Shown: positions 8,187 through 17,238, counted from the first letter of the stretch. The stretch is 64,000 bases of DNA from Echinicola arenosa (GCF_014841125.1 NZ_JACYTQ010000003.1:124001-188000), one strand, 5' to 3'. Numbers and translations are program-made. The notes: generated by a model from the letters alone, not told the origin.

Positions 8187-9221
8187 TTAATAGGAGAAAT
8201 TATACCTTAAAGCTGCATTGATTCCTAAGAACAGCTCATCGTTTTCATCAAAAGTATCTCTTCTGAAATAGAAGTTCGGCTCCACATATTCATTGTATTT
8301 ATCAGATTGTACCCAAGTAGCACTTGGCCCAACCACCAAATGAATTTTTTGACTCAAAGCAATGCCAAGGTTTAGGCTTAATCTGACCATGTCGTTATTA
8401 CTTCCTACTTGGTTTTGAAAGATGGCCTCTGGGTTGACATAAAAGACATTGCCCATGGCGAGGATGCTACCAAAACCTCCACCTAAAGCAAATTCATCTT
8501 TTAAGTCTGGATTGTAAGAGGCATTGAAGGTGGTGTAGAGTTTTGGTACACCTATTTTGAAGGATGCATTGACGGGGTGCATTTCAGTGAAGCCGAATTC
8601 AATGGCCTTATATCCTCCCTTTCGCACAATAGACAATAGGCCAATAGGCACACCATTATCTTTTAAGCTATCAGCATAATTAAGAAATCCCAATTGTAAG
8701 CTCTCTAACGATTTGGTCATATTGACAAAACCAATTTGAGCTCCATCGACTTTTGCAGGATTGATGTTTACAAATCCAATTTGTGCTCCACCTAGGTATT
8801 GGGCCGCAGTGTTAACGAATCCAATTTGTGTCCCTGAGGATTCTTTTACCAATGTATTAACAAAGCCGATTTGTGCACCTGAAGATTCCTTCACGGCTGT
8901 ATTGATGAATCCGATCTGGCTTCCGGAATAGCCTCCTGCTGTGACATTTACAAAACTGATCTGAGCCCCATCAAGATCACCTCCCGTAGTATTGAGAAAG
9001 CTAATCTGAGCACCGCTGAAGTCCCCACCATTGGTATTTACAAAACCAATTTGAGCTCCTTTATGATCTCCTACAGCATGGTTCACAAAACCAATCAGTG
9101 GATAATTAAATCCATCAGGAGCGTGATTGTATGCCACCGTATAAATTGGTCTTTCTTCCTGGGCATTAGCTAATTGAAGCACCAAGGCAAACAGTAAAGT
9201 AAGCGAGATAATTGTTTTCAT
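8187..9221 (-). CDS. LA_2272-type surface repeat protein with 15-residue repeats
   Basis: A signal peptide (cut near LANAQ) is followed by about nine tandem 15-residue repeats with the core G-A-Q-I-G-F-V-N, at roughly residues 41-190, and then a region of alternating hydrophobic residues ending in a Tyr-rich strand, consistent with an outer-membrane beta structure. Proteins with this repeat are annotated as LA_2272-type surface repeat proteins; their function is unknown. The regular G-Q-x-G-x-x-N spacing suggests a solenoid. The last gene of the sigma/FecR operon, it follows the STN/repeat gene, which carries the same repeat, after an 82-base gap. It may be an outer-membrane partner of that protein. 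Confidence 0.75.
   Translation of the reverse strand: MKTIISLTLLFALVLQLANAQEERPIYTVAYNHAPDGFNYPLIGFVNHAVGDHKGAQIGFVNTNGGDFSGAQISFLNTTGGDLDGAQISFVNVTAGGYSGSQIGFINTAVKESSGAQIGFVNTLVKESSGTQIGFVNTAAQYLGGAQIGFVNINPAKVDGAQIGFVNMTKSLESLQLGFLNYADSLKDNGVPIGLLSIVRKGGYKAIEFGFTEMHPVNASFKIGVPKLYTTFNASYNPDLKDEFALGGGFGSILAMGNVFYVNPEAIFQNQVGSNNDMVRLSLNLGIALSQKIHLVVGPSATWVQSDKYNEYVEPNFYFRRDTFDENDELFLGINAALRYNFSY
8652..9101 (-). repeat. Tandem 45-bp coding repeats (15-residue units)
   Basis: About nine to ten in-frame units of 45 bp encode the consensus A-Q-I-G-F-V-N-T-x-x-x-x-x-S-G. Units are well conserved at protein level but differ at third positions, so they are old or under purifying selection rather than freshly amplified. 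Residue units begin near 41, 56, 71, 86, 101, 116, 131, 146 and 161. Confidence 0.8.
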
Positions 9222-9303
9222 GTGTAATGATAATTTTGTCCTTTTGTTATTAGGACACCTTACCCATTATTTACCCTGATTGTCTGTTGAAAAAAAATAA
9301 ATA

Positions 9304-10977
9304 TTATATAAAGACAAATTGTATTCCTGCACTAAGACCTACATAGCCTCCCAATACCCCATCTGAATAATCTGGTTTTCCTAGGCCCCATCCAGGGATA
9401 TCTGTCTCCTCAGCATCCTCACTGAATAAATAATTGATAGAGGGGGCTACAAAAACCCGCCAATGTTTATGAAGGTTTACAGCTGGGATTAACCTGAGGG
9501 TGGCTAAATTGTATGTAGTATTAATATCTCCCAGTGAAACCCTTCCTGCTAATTCTGAATCCAAAGCAAAGCCTCCTGTTCTGATCAAATGAATACCAAG
9601 GCCTCCATCAATTGATACCCTTTGACTTCCTCTCAAATGATAGCCTAATCCCACCAAACCATAACTGTGTTGGCCTCCAGTTCTCATCGTAATACTTCCT
9701 ACATCCAGCTCATCAATTCCAAATGAAAAGCTCTTTTCCCCAAACTTGATGAGATTGACCAAACCAATAGGGAAACTACTACTATCAGCTACATTGAAAA
9801 GTCCTGCTAGCTGCATGCCTTTTGCATTTTTTGCATGGTTAAACAAGCCAGCAATTTGAACTCCCGTATCTCCAGAACTCCAATTGAACAGTCCACCGAT
9901 CTGAATTCCTTTTACATCGGTCGCTTGGTTAAAAAGCCCAGCAACCTGAAAACCTTCAAATTCATGAGTCATATTGGACAAACCCGTAGCTTGAAATCCA
10001 GTGGCTGTTCCAAAAACCTTGTTGGAAAGTCCAGAAAGCTGAATTCCCTTTTGATTTCCTCCTACTAGATTGAAAAGTCCAGCAGCTTGTACAAAGCTTA
10101 CATCTTTCTTGTTGATGTTAAACAGCCCAGCCAGTTCTACCCCATCTACTCCAGCGGTATAGCCACCCCAAACATTCAAAGAAACATGGTTGATAATTTG
10201 ACTGTTCAGCATTCCATGTGAACTCAGTCCTGGTACCAACGAGACCTGATAGGGCATTTCGGCAAAAAAACCACCTAGGTTAATACCTTGCATCCTTTGC
10301 CTAAAACCGATAAACATACGTCCAAGAAAAGTCTCTTCTACGTTTTCGCTGCTGGTGCCATAATATTCAAAGATGCCTTTTTTCTTTTTGGCACTAAGGT
10401 CAAACGTAGGTAAAAGCATAAATGTCGTGTCCCTGTAATTTTCCTTGCTTATGGTTAGCATGAGAGATTGGTCAGGGTTTTTGACTCTTAACTCAAAGTA
10501 TCCATTTTTATCGGTCACGGCAGAAGTCAAAAGTCTTTGGTCATAGACACTGGCAAAAGCAATCAGTTCGTCACTGGACAAGTCTTTGACGCGTCCTGTG
10601 ATAAGCCAGTTTTTGCCTAACTCGGTTTCATTACTGTCATCTAAGTATAACTTATTGGGGGCATAACGGATGACGATATATCCAGGTGTCTCTATAAATT
10701 CATATTTGCTACCCAGCAGTTTGAGCAACATCCCCCGAATCGGTCCCGAATAGGAGGGAAGGTTAACTAAACTGTCTTCTGGAACCAAATTGCTATTATA
10801 GGAAAAGAAAAAGCCCCTGTCTTTTGAGCTTAGTTCTAGAATTTCTCCAATACTTTTATCATTCACTTGATCAAGTGAAATCCGATCTTCCAACCTGCCT
10901 TGAGCATTGAGTTGGTTCACATTGAAAAAAAATAACATAAAGGCTAAGCAGCCTAGAGATAGCCTTTTTACAGCCAT
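9304..10977 (-). CDS. STN and carboxypeptidase-regulatory-like domain protein with LA_2272-type repeats
   Basis: A signal peptide ends near NQLNAQ. Residues about 30-106 look like an STN domain, normally found at the N-terminus of TonB-dependent receptors that signal to FecR. Residues about 125-190 (ITGRVKDLSSDELIAFASVY onward) look like a CarboxypepD_reg-like domain. Residues about 279-400 hold eight G-x-Q-x-x-G-L-F-N repeats of about 15 residues, then a predicted beta-rich C-terminus. A TonB plug and receptor barrel are missing: at 557 residues it is about half the length of a SusC-type receptor. It follows fecR by 14 bases, so it occupies the slot normally taken by the FecR-signalling receptor. 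Inferred role: an outer-membrane input protein of the sigma/FecR cascade. Confidence 0.7.
   Translation of the reverse strand: MAVKRLSLGCLAFMLFFFNVNQLNAQGRLEDRISLDQVNDKSIGEILELSSKDRGFFFSYNSNLVPEDSLVNLPSYSGPIRGMLLKLLGSKYEFIETPGYIVIRYAPNKLYLDDSNETELGKNWLITGRVKDLSSDELIAFASVYDQRLLTSAVTDKNGYFELRVKNPDQSLMLTISKENYRDTTFMLLPTFDLSAKKKKGIFEYYGTSSENVEETFLGRMFIGFRQRMQGINLGGFFAEMPYQVSLVPGLSSHGMLNSQIINHVSLNVWGGYTAGVDGVELAGLFNINKKDVSFVQAAGLFNLVGGNQKGIQLSGLSNKVFGTATGFQATGLSNMTHEFEGFQVAGLFNQATDVKGIQIGGLFNWSSGDTGVQIAGLFNHAKNAKGMQLAGLFNVADSSSFPIGLVNLIKFGEKSFSFGIDELDVGSITMRTGGQHSYGLVGLGYHLRGSQRVSIDGGLGIHLIRTGGFALDSELAGRVSLGDINTTYNLATLRLIPAVNLHKHWRVFVAPSINYLFSEDAEETDIPGWGLGKPDYSDGVLGGYVGLSAGIQFVFI
9778..10143 (-). 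repeat. Tandem 45-bp coding repeats of the G-L-F-N type
   Basis: Eight in-frame units of 15-16 residues encode the consensus G-x-Q-x-A-G-L-F-N plus six variable residues, at about residues 279-400 of the STN/repeat protein. They have the same period and core as the repeats at 8652-9101 but a different consensus (GLFN rather than GFVN). Confidence 0.75.
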
Positions 10978-10991
10978 TTTACTTGCTCAAA

Positions 10992-11963
10992 TTACTTGAT
11001 TATGATTTGTTCAGGTTCTCGGATTATGGTCAGCCCAAAAGTTTCTTTTAGCACATTTAAGGCATTTTCCAGAGAATCATTTCTGAAGGTAGTCGTTAAT
11101 GGTAAATTTCGCAAGTTCTCATTGAGAATGATAATATTGGCATTGTAAGCTTGGTTGAGCACTTCCACCACCCTCCAGAGTGGTGTTTGTTTAGCAGTGA
11201 AATAATCATCCACATAATACCTGTAGAGCCCATCCTGGGTCTTGGTCGTCGTGAATAGGCCCTTTTGAGGGTTGATCAGCATTGTTTCTCCTGGCTTAAG
11301 GATTTTTATCTCATTTTCATATTCTACGCTGACCGATCCACTTTCCAAAATAACTTCAACTTGATCCATGGTCTTTTTGACGTTGAATTCGGTACCCAAA
11401 ACGGTAATCATCACTTCACCTGCTTGGACATGGAAAGGCCTGTTTTCATTTCTGTGCACCTGGAAAAAGGCTTCACCATTGATCAGCTCTGCATTCCTGT
11501 TTTTTTGTAGAATGCTTTGTTCGAAGGCCAATTGAGAAGATTTATTTACAGTAATGACCGAACCATCAAACAAAGTATCACTCACGGCATGCTCTTGGGT
11601 GTTGATAAGAATATTGGACATGAACCTGTTGTCTGGTTCCAAAAAAGTCCTGTAAGCCCACATCCCAGCAGTTAGCATCACTAACCAAATTGCCGCCTTG
11701 CTGAAATAAGAGACCAAGTTGACGGTTTTAGTTTCAATATTGTCCTCATTACTGGCAGAACGTTTTTCCAAGAACCTTTCCCAAGCTTGGTCCTCGTCAA
11801 TGGTATTCTCAGGGCTTATTACTTTGCTTTTTTCCCAAACGAACTTAATTTGTTCGTACTTCTTTTGATGATCAGGATGCTTATGAAGCCAGTTTTCGAC
11901 TTCCAGCATCTCTGCATCATTACTTTCGTGCAGGAGATATTTTATAAGTCTGTTGTCGTCCAT
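10992..11963 (-). CDS. FecR-family anti-sigma factor
   Basis: A 323-residue protein with the standard Bacteroidota FecR layout: a cytoplasmic N-terminal anti-sigma region (residues about 1-85), one membrane segment (AAIWLVMLTAGMWAYRTF), the FecR domain with V-L-G-T-E-F-N-V at its centre, and a C-terminal DUF4974-type secretin/TonB-like domain that contacts an STN domain. It holds the partner ECF sigma factor inactive until a signal arrives from the outer membrane. It starts four bases after the sigma gene ends and is followed 14 bases later by the STN/repeat gene, which should be its signalling partner. Confidence 0.9.
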   Translation of the reverse strand: MDDNRLIKYLLHESNDAEMLEVENWLHKHPDHQKKYEQIKFVWEKSKVISPENTIDEDQAWERFLEKRSASNEDNIETKTVNLVSYFSKAAIWLVMLTAGMWAYRTFLEPDNRFMSNILINTQEHAVSDTLFDGSVITVNKSSQLAFEQSILQKNRNAELINGEAFFQVHRNENRPFHVQAGEVMITVLGTEFNVKKTMDQVEVILESGSVSVEYENEIKILKPGETMLINPQKGLFTTTKTQDGLYRYYVDDYFTAKQTPLWRVVEVLNQAYNANIIILNENLRNLPLTTTFRNDSLENALNVLKETFGLTIIREPEQIIIK

Positions 11964-11967
11964 AAGC

Positions 11968-12531
11968 TTAAATATTAATAAAGAGGTACAGTAAAACGGG
12001 AAGAAAATCAGCTAGTTCTACTCTCAAATGTTTCAATGCTTTTCCCATGTGGGTTTCTACAGTTTTAACAGAAATTCCCATCCTCTCTGCGATTTCACTA
12101 TATTTTAATGATTCATACCGACTAAGCAGAAAGACTTGGCGGCATTTTTCAGGTAGATCCCTAAGGGCCTTTTTTAACAGGCTCATCAGTTCATCTTCAT
12201 GGCCATGGTCATTTTGGAGTGTAGTATTTTGTGCTTCATAAAGGGTGATATTTTGATGTTTCTGTTTCACTTTTTCATGACGGATTAAGTTCATACAATC
12301 CCGATATACCATAGAATAAAGGTAAGCCTTCAGAGAGGTTTCGATAAGAATGTTTTCTCGTTTTTCCCAAAGCTTGAGAAAGACTGACTGGACAATCTCT
12401 TCAGCTTCATCTTCGTCTTTTAGTAAAACACAGGCATAGGCATGCAAAGCTTTGAAGTGCTCCTTAAAGGTTCCTTCAAAAACATTGTCATCGATCACTA
12501 GGCCAATTTGTTTTTCTTCAGCGTATTTCAC
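11968..12531 (-). CDS. RNA polymerase ECF sigma-70 factor
   Basis: A 187-residue sigma factor with region 2 (AYACVLLKDEDEAEEIVQSV to SLKAYLYSMVYRDCMN) and region 4 (ALRDLPEKCRQVFLLSRYE, then the helix-turn-helix YSEIAERMGISVKTVETHMG), separated by a variable linker. This is the Bacteroidota ECF type that pairs with FecR. It starts the operon sigma, fecR, STN/repeat, repeat protein, and presumably drives those genes or a remote regulon. No clear promoter motif was seen upstream. Confidence 0.92.
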   Translation of the reverse strand: MKYAEEKQIGLVIDDNVFEGTFKEHFKALHAYACVLLKDEDEAEEIVQSVFLKLWEKRENILIETSLKAYLYSMVYRDCMNLIRHEKVKQKHQNITLYEAQNTTLQNDHGHEDELMSLLKKALRDLPEKCRQVFLLSRYESLKYSEIAERMGISVKTVETHMGKALKHLRVELADFLPVLLYLFINI

Positions 12532-12643
12532 TTTTTGCGTATTGCTTTACTAAAAATAATTGCTTTTATGGTCCTTTAATAATTAGACACTTATAAAAGA
12601 TGATACCCTGAGTGAAAATTAAAAAATAATTCAAGCAATCTTT

Positions 12644-13723
12644 TTATGCTGCCCTTCCATGTTTCTTCAAGAATCTATAATGTGATTGTAGGGCAGTAAA
12701 GAAGGTTCTGTTACTCAAATAGGGAACGTCAAATTCATTGGCCGTTTTTTGTAGTATTTTCGAAATGGCGGGATAATGTATATGACAGATTTTCGGAAAC
12801 AAATGATGTTCAACCTGAAAATTCAGGCCACCACAGAGAAAGGTAGCCAACTTACTGTTGACGGAAAAGTTTGCTGTGGTTTTCATCTGATGGATTGCCC
12901 ATGCCTCTGAAATGTTTTGGCTTTGCTCTGGTTCAGGCATTTCTGTTTCCTCTACCAAGTGGGCCAATTGGAAGACAAGTGCTAAAGCAAGGCCTTCAGC
13001 AAAGTTCATCAACAAATAGCCAATCAAGAATTGCCACCATGTAATGTCCATGACCAATAATGGAATTACTATAAACAATGTATAATACATAGCTTTGTAA
13101 AAGAAAAGAAAGAAATACTCTTTTCTTGGGTGCTTATTGGTATGAGCACCTATGTTTTCTTGGAAGAATTTCAGATAATCTTTTCTAAAAAACCAGGAAA
13201 GGGAAGAAAGGGAATAGAGTAGAAAGGCATAAATATGCTGATACTGATAGGCTTTTTTGGTTTTCTCTCCTTTAGATACGCGGATCATTCCTGGCGCAAC
13301 GTCCAAATCCCCATCATGACCCACAATATTGGTATAAGTATGGTGCACTTTATTATGGGTAATTCGCCAAACATACTCGCTGGCACCAATGACATTGAAT
13401 AAAAAGCCCAATGATCTATTGACAACTGGCTTGGAAGAATAGGAGCCGTGTAAGGCATCATGGCATATGTTAAAGCCAATAAAGGCCATATTCATTCCTA
13501 AGCACACGGCTAAGATCAAAGTAAGATAAAGAGGGAGAAAGTCTGCCAATATCAAGACATAAAGGGAAACAAAGGAAATTAAATACACTACGGTTTTGGA
13601 AACCATAGCGGAATTCGCTTTTCGGGACAGGTTGTTTTCTTTAAAATATTCATCAATTCGCTTTTTGGTAGTAGTAAAAAAAAGCGAATTTTCAGAATCA
13701 ACAAACTTGAGAGATTGACTCAT
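12644..13723 (-). CDS. Membrane fatty acid desaturase
   Basis: A membrane di-iron desaturase of about 360 residues. The three histidine boxes are present: HDALHGS, HNKVHH and, near the C-terminus, QVEHHLFP. A Gln in place of the first His of box three is typical of front-end (delta-5/6-type) acyl-lipid desaturases. Several membrane spans lie between the boxes. A longer frame opens at 13765, but the ATG at 13723 (MSQSLKF) is preferred because the extra residues look like untranslated AT-rich sequence. There is no fused cytochrome b5 domain, so an external electron donor is needed. It probably introduces double bonds into membrane phospholipids. Confidence 0.85.
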   Translation of the reverse strand: MSQSLKFVDSENSLFFTTTKKRIDEYFKENNLSRKANSAMVSKTVVYLISFVSLYVLILADFLPLYLTLILAVCLGMNMAFIGFNICHDALHGSYSSKPVVNRSLGFLFNVIGASEYVWRITHNKVHHTYTNIVGHDGDLDVAPGMIRVSKGEKTKKAYQYQHIYAFLLYSLSSLSWFFRKDYLKFFQENIGAHTNKHPRKEYFFLFFYKAMYYTLFIVIPLLVMDITWWQFLIGYLLMNFAEGLALALVFQLAHLVEETEMPEPEQSQNISEAWAIHQMKTTANFSVNSKLATFLCGGLNFQVEHHLFPKICHIHYPAISKILQKTANEFDVPYLSNRTFFTALQSHYRFLKKHGRAA

Positions 13724-13895
13724 ATAGATATAAAATTTTACAGTAGTTAATATGTAATATGACACTCAGTAAAGGACATACCCTTAGAAGAAAAACAAAA
13801 AAAGCCAATGTGATTATGGCTTTAGGTATTGTCCTGTCCAGGCTGGAAAATCACTGTTTCGGTCAAATGTAACAATTCATTTTTCGATCAAAGCA

Positions 13896-14948
13896 TCATT
13901 TGACATCTTTCCACCAGAAATTATTGGAAAGGAGAGTATTCAAGGAGAAGGTTTCTCCAAGTGAAGGGGTGTAGATATTAAGTTTTTTCTTTTCAGCGGC
14001 AGCTGTAAACCTTTCTACTCCATCTTTCCAGCTGTGTGGGGCGAGAGAGAAACCACCCCAATGGATCGGAATAGCATTTTTGGCTTTGGCATCTATGGCT
14101 GCTTGAACACTTTCTTCTGGATACAAATGGATTTGGTGCCAATGCTTATAGTATTGGCCGCATTCTACAAACATCACATCAAAAGGACCAAACTTTTTGC
14201 CTACTTCTTTAAAATGGTGGTCATAACCGCCATCGCCGCTATGATAAATACTTTCCGCTACGGTTTTAAAAACAAAGCCTCCCCAAAGCGATTTGGCCCG
14301 GTCTGTGGCACCCCGACCTGAAAAGTGCCTACTTGGGGTAAATGTAATTTCGATGCCTTCAAAATCAATTGTATCCCACCAATCCATTTCTTGGATTTTT
14401 TCTGCTTCCAATCCCCATTTTTCCAAATGTCTTGAAACTCCTAAAGCTACCAGCCAGTTATCTACCTTGGGAATCAGTTTTTGTATACTCTCCAGATCAA
14501 TATGATCATAATGATCATGGGTTAATAATACCGCATCAATAGGAGGAAGCTGATCAATGATTTCAAGGGTGTTTTTACTAAAACGCTTGGTCTTGAAAGG
14601 AGCAATGGGGGAAGCATTTTCTCCAAACATGGGATCAATTAAAATGTTCTTGCCATTTAAGTGAAAAAGTAAAACTGAGTGACCAAACCAAGAAAATCTT
14701 GCTTCTTTATTTGATTGAGAATATTGATCGGTATCTATCGGTAAAATGGACAGATGCTGTTTGGGCATTCTCTGGATGTTTTTTGAGAAATTGTCCCTCA
14801 AAACTTCAGGGAGCTTTTTAAAACTGAAGCCCATTGTGGTCAGAGAAAGGTTAACGAATTTATTACCATCCCATTGATTGGATGATGCGAATTTCTCTAA
14901 ATCTTTTTTTCTAATAGATCCTCCGAATTGTTTCTTAAATGTCTTCAA
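13896..14948 (-). CDS. Metallo-beta-lactamase-fold hydrolase, NAPE-PLD/UlaG-like
   Basis: A 350-residue protein with the MBL-fold zinc motif LLTHDHYDHID (HxHxDH), a downstream His in PSRHFSGRG, a metal Asp in HSGDGGYDHHF and a late His in IPIHWGG. FSWFGHSVLLFHLNGKNIL before the motif is typical of the NAPE-PLD/RomA-like branch, which includes phosphodiesterases acting on N-acyl phosphatidylethanolamine. No signal peptide is seen. It is flanked by gaps of over 100 bases on each side, so it is likely monocistronic. The substrate is inferred from family only. Confidence 0.8.
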   Translation of the reverse strand: MKTFKKQFGGSIRKKDLEKFASSNQWDGNKFVNLSLTTMGFSFKKLPEVLRDNFSKNIQRMPKQHLSILPIDTDQYSQSNKEARFSWFGHSVLLFHLNGKNILIDPMFGENASPIAPFKTKRFSKNTLEIIDQLPPIDAVLLTHDHYDHIDLESIQKLIPKVDNWLVALGVSRHLEKWGLEAEKIQEMDWWDTIDFEGIEITFTPSRHFSGRGATDRAKSLWGGFVFKTVAESIYHSGDGGYDHHFKEVGKKFGPFDVMFVECGQYYKHWHQIHLYPEESVQAAIDAKAKNAIPIHWGGFSLAPHSWKDGVERFTAAAEKKKLNIYTPSLGETFSLNTLLSNNFWWKDVK

Positions 14949-15203
14949 AAGTAGTTATGTTGTGTGAATTAAAGCATGGTCTGAAATAAACCCTAAAATG
15001 TGGTTTAAGGTTGCCTTATTGCTAGATTAGTTTAAAAAAACATCTATGTACAAAAAAGGTAATCAGTAACATTCAAGAGTAAAGAGTTAAAATAGGAGGT
15101 TGGTTATCTTGGGAAATATTCATGCAAAGATCGTAAAGGTTCAAAAACCACCCAAAGATAAAAGTGTAACCGAATGATAAGTATGGGTAGTATGCTAGAA
15201 AAT

Positions 15204-16076
15204 TTAAATTTTCTTAATGATAGGGTTGAAGGCTTTTGAACCTACTAACACTTTATCACCAAGATAGAATTGTTTGGCTTCTTCTTTATCACAAACTACC
15301 TTGACCAAATCATTGCCCACCAAGAGCGTTACAATGACCAAAACATCCTCACTTTCAATTTGAATAATTTCTCCCGTAAACTGGAATTTTGCACTGGTAC
15401 TGCCAAGACCAAATAATTCTGCCGGGCTTCCCTGACGTGCAATCTTGCCATTTTCTAATTCAAAAACCAGGTCAGAGAGTTTTATGATTTCACCAATATC
15501 ATGGCTGACAAGGATGGTGGTCAATTTATACCTTTGATGGATTTTTAGAATGTATTTCTGCAGTTTGTAGCGCATTTTGTAATCTAAGGCAGAGAGCGGT
15601 TCATCCAACAATAGTATTTCTGGTTTTCCTACTAAAGCCCTTGCCAATGCGACCCTTTGTTTCTGACCACCGGATAAACTCTCTGGCTTTCTGTTTTGTA
15701 GATCCCCCAAGTCCATCATTTGGACCAGTTCTTCAATGGTTCCCTGATCAGTCTTATCAGAAAGGGCAAAGAACAGGTTTTCTTTGACTGTCATATTGGG
15801 GAACAGGGCGTAATCTTGAAATACAAAACCTATTTTACGTTTTGAAGGGGCTAAATTGATTTTTTTGTCCTCATCAAACCAGCATTGTTGTCCAATACTC
15901 AAATGGCCACTATCAGGTTTCATCAGTCCACTGATAAGCCGCAAAGTAGAGGTTTTTCCAGAACCAGATTCGCCATAAAGGGTGATGAATTGCCCTTTTT
16001 TAAACTGCAAGTTCAGATCTAGCACCATCTTGGTATTGTCGGATTCCAATACTTTCCTTAACCTTAGGTCAATCAT
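15204..16076 (-). CDS. modC: Molybdate ABC transporter ATP-binding protein ModC
   Basis: An ABC ATPase of 290 residues: Walker A GESGSGKT, signature LSGGQKQRVALARAL, Walker B ILLLDEPLSALD and the H-loop in ILVSHD. The C-terminal 65 residues form a Mop/TOBE-like domain (GEIIQIESEDVLVIVTLLVG), as expected of ModC, where it binds oxyanion and modulates transport. It overlaps modB by four bases (ATGA), so the two are translationally coupled. Last gene of a five-gene operon. Confidence 0.92.
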   Translation of the reverse strand: MIDLRLRKVLESDNTKMVLDLNLQFKKGQFITLYGESGSGKTSTLRLISGLMKPDSGHLSIGQQCWFDEDKKINLAPSKRKIGFVFQDYALFPNMTVKENLFFALSDKTDQGTIEELVQMMDLGDLQNRKPESLSGGQKQRVALARALVGKPEILLLDEPLSALDYKMRYKLQKYILKIHQRYKLTTILVSHDIGEIIKLSDLVFELENGKIARQGSPAELFGLGSTSAKFQFTGEIIQIESEDVLVIVTLLVGNDLVKVVCDKEEAKQFYLGDKVLVGSKAFNPIIKKI

Positions 16077-16744
16077 TTTAAATATTGTTTAAAAAAACCT
16101 CCATTGAATAAATAAACCATTAGCAAGGTTAAAAATGAAAGTCCGATCAAAATGAGTGAATACTGATTGGCCATTCCATAATTCAAGGCTTCCACTTCAT
16201 CATAAACAGCTATGGAGGCCACTTTTGTTTTGCCAGAAATATTGCCTCCTATCATCAATACCACGCCAAACTCTCCCATGGTGTGAGCAAAAGTCAATAC
16301 CAGAGCTGTCAAAACGGAAGGTTTGATATTGGGCAACAATACTTTTCTGAGTATGGTGAACTTGCTTTTTCCATGCATGATCGCAGCTTCTGTAATGGAA
16401 GACGGGAGTGATGACAGTCCAGATTGGAGTGGATGGACCATAAAAGGCAGGCTATAAAGGCAAGAAGCCAATACCAAACCATGAAAAGTAAATACAAATT
16501 TTAAGCCCAACCACTGGTCCAGCCATGCTCCAAATGTATTTTGTGGACTAAAGGCCAACAGCAGGTAAAAACCCAAAACAGTAGGAGGGAGCACCAAAGG
16601 CATGCTTACCAAAGTTTCAACAATCGCTTTGATTTTAGATGAGGTTACACTCAGCCAATAGGCCAAAGGTAAGGCCAGAACAAATAAAATCAAGGTTGTA
16701 ATCAATGAGAGTTTCAGGGTCAGTATGATTGGTATCCAGTTCAT
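16073..16744 (-). CDS. modB: Molybdate ABC transporter permease ModB
   Basis: A 223-residue permease with about five membrane spans. It contains the MetI-type EAA loop (EAAIMHGKSKFTILRKVLLP) that docks on the ATPase, and the conserved segment MPLVLPPTVLGFYLL near the second span, both characteristic of ModB. It overlaps the upstream Mop gene and the downstream modC by four bases each. Confidence 0.92.
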   Translation of the reverse strand: MNWIPIILTLKLSLITTLILFVLALPLAYWLSVTSSKIKAIVETLVSMPLVLPPTVLGFYLLLAFSPQNTFGAWLDQWLGLKFVFTFHGLVLASCLYSLPFMVHPLQSGLSSLPSSITEAAIMHGKSKFTILRKVLLPNIKPSVLTALVLTFAHTMGEFGVVLMIGGNISGKTKVASIAVYDEVEALNYGMANQYSLILIGLSFLTLLMVYLFNGGFFKQYLK

Positions 16745-17145
16745 TTTGGAGATAGTGTGATTTCATTGAGTTTGACCAAAGCGGTTACCCAGTCGTTTAT
16801 GAATAGGTCCAAGTCTGTCAGTGCCGTTTTACTGATCATGGACACCAAATTACCCGCTGCAGTTTCGATACTTAACCTGACCAATAGCTCTCCTTTTTCT
16901 ATTGCTGTAATTTTTCCTCGAAATCGATTTTGAAGGCTTATTTTTGGATTTTCTTCTGGAGAAATGGCTACTTCGGTTTCTTTAAACAAAACAAAAACGG
17001 GGGTATCAAGAACTAAATAAGGAGCGGTGTCCGAGGTGTCAATGATTATGGATTGGACCTTATTGCGATCAAGTAATTCGACAGTCACAATGGAAAGCTG
17101 GCCACATGAATGTATTTGGACTATGTTACCTTCGAATTGGTTCAT
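16741..17145 (-). CDS. Tandem Mop-domain molybdate-binding protein
   Basis: About 134 residues forming two Mop (TOBE) domains: residues 3-65 (FEGNIVQIHSCGQLSIVTVE onward) and 70-130 (NRFRGKITAIEKGELLVRLS onward), the second closest to consensus. Paired Mop domains bind molybdate or tungstate, as in ModE C-termini and di-Mop storage proteins, but there is no DNA-binding domain here. The ATG at 17145 is used; a TTG lies directly before it. It sits between modA and modB, overlapping modB by four bases. Likely an intracellular molybdate buffer or transport modulator. Confidence 0.8.
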   Translation of the reverse strand: MNQFEGNIVQIHSCGQLSIVTVELLDRNKVQSIIIDTSDTAPYLVLDTPVFVLFKETEVAISPEENPKISLQNRFRGKITAIEKGELLVRLSIETAAGNLVSMISKTALTDLDLFINDWVTALVKLNEITLSPK

Positions 17146-17238
17146 CAATAAAATAAGAATGATTACACTTTTTTTATGTGAAATTAAGTGTTTTGAAATA
17201 ATTCAGTAATTAATATTCGAACATGAAATATAAAAAGA

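Noticed and set aside
8652-10143. Regular 45-bp spacing that might suggest a CRISPR array or minisatellite
   Set aside because: The units are in frame, conserved mainly at protein level, without identical direct repeats and spacers, so they are coding repeats.
16741-17145. ModE regulator
   Set aside because: Only the Mop domains are present; the N-terminal winged helix of ModE is missing.
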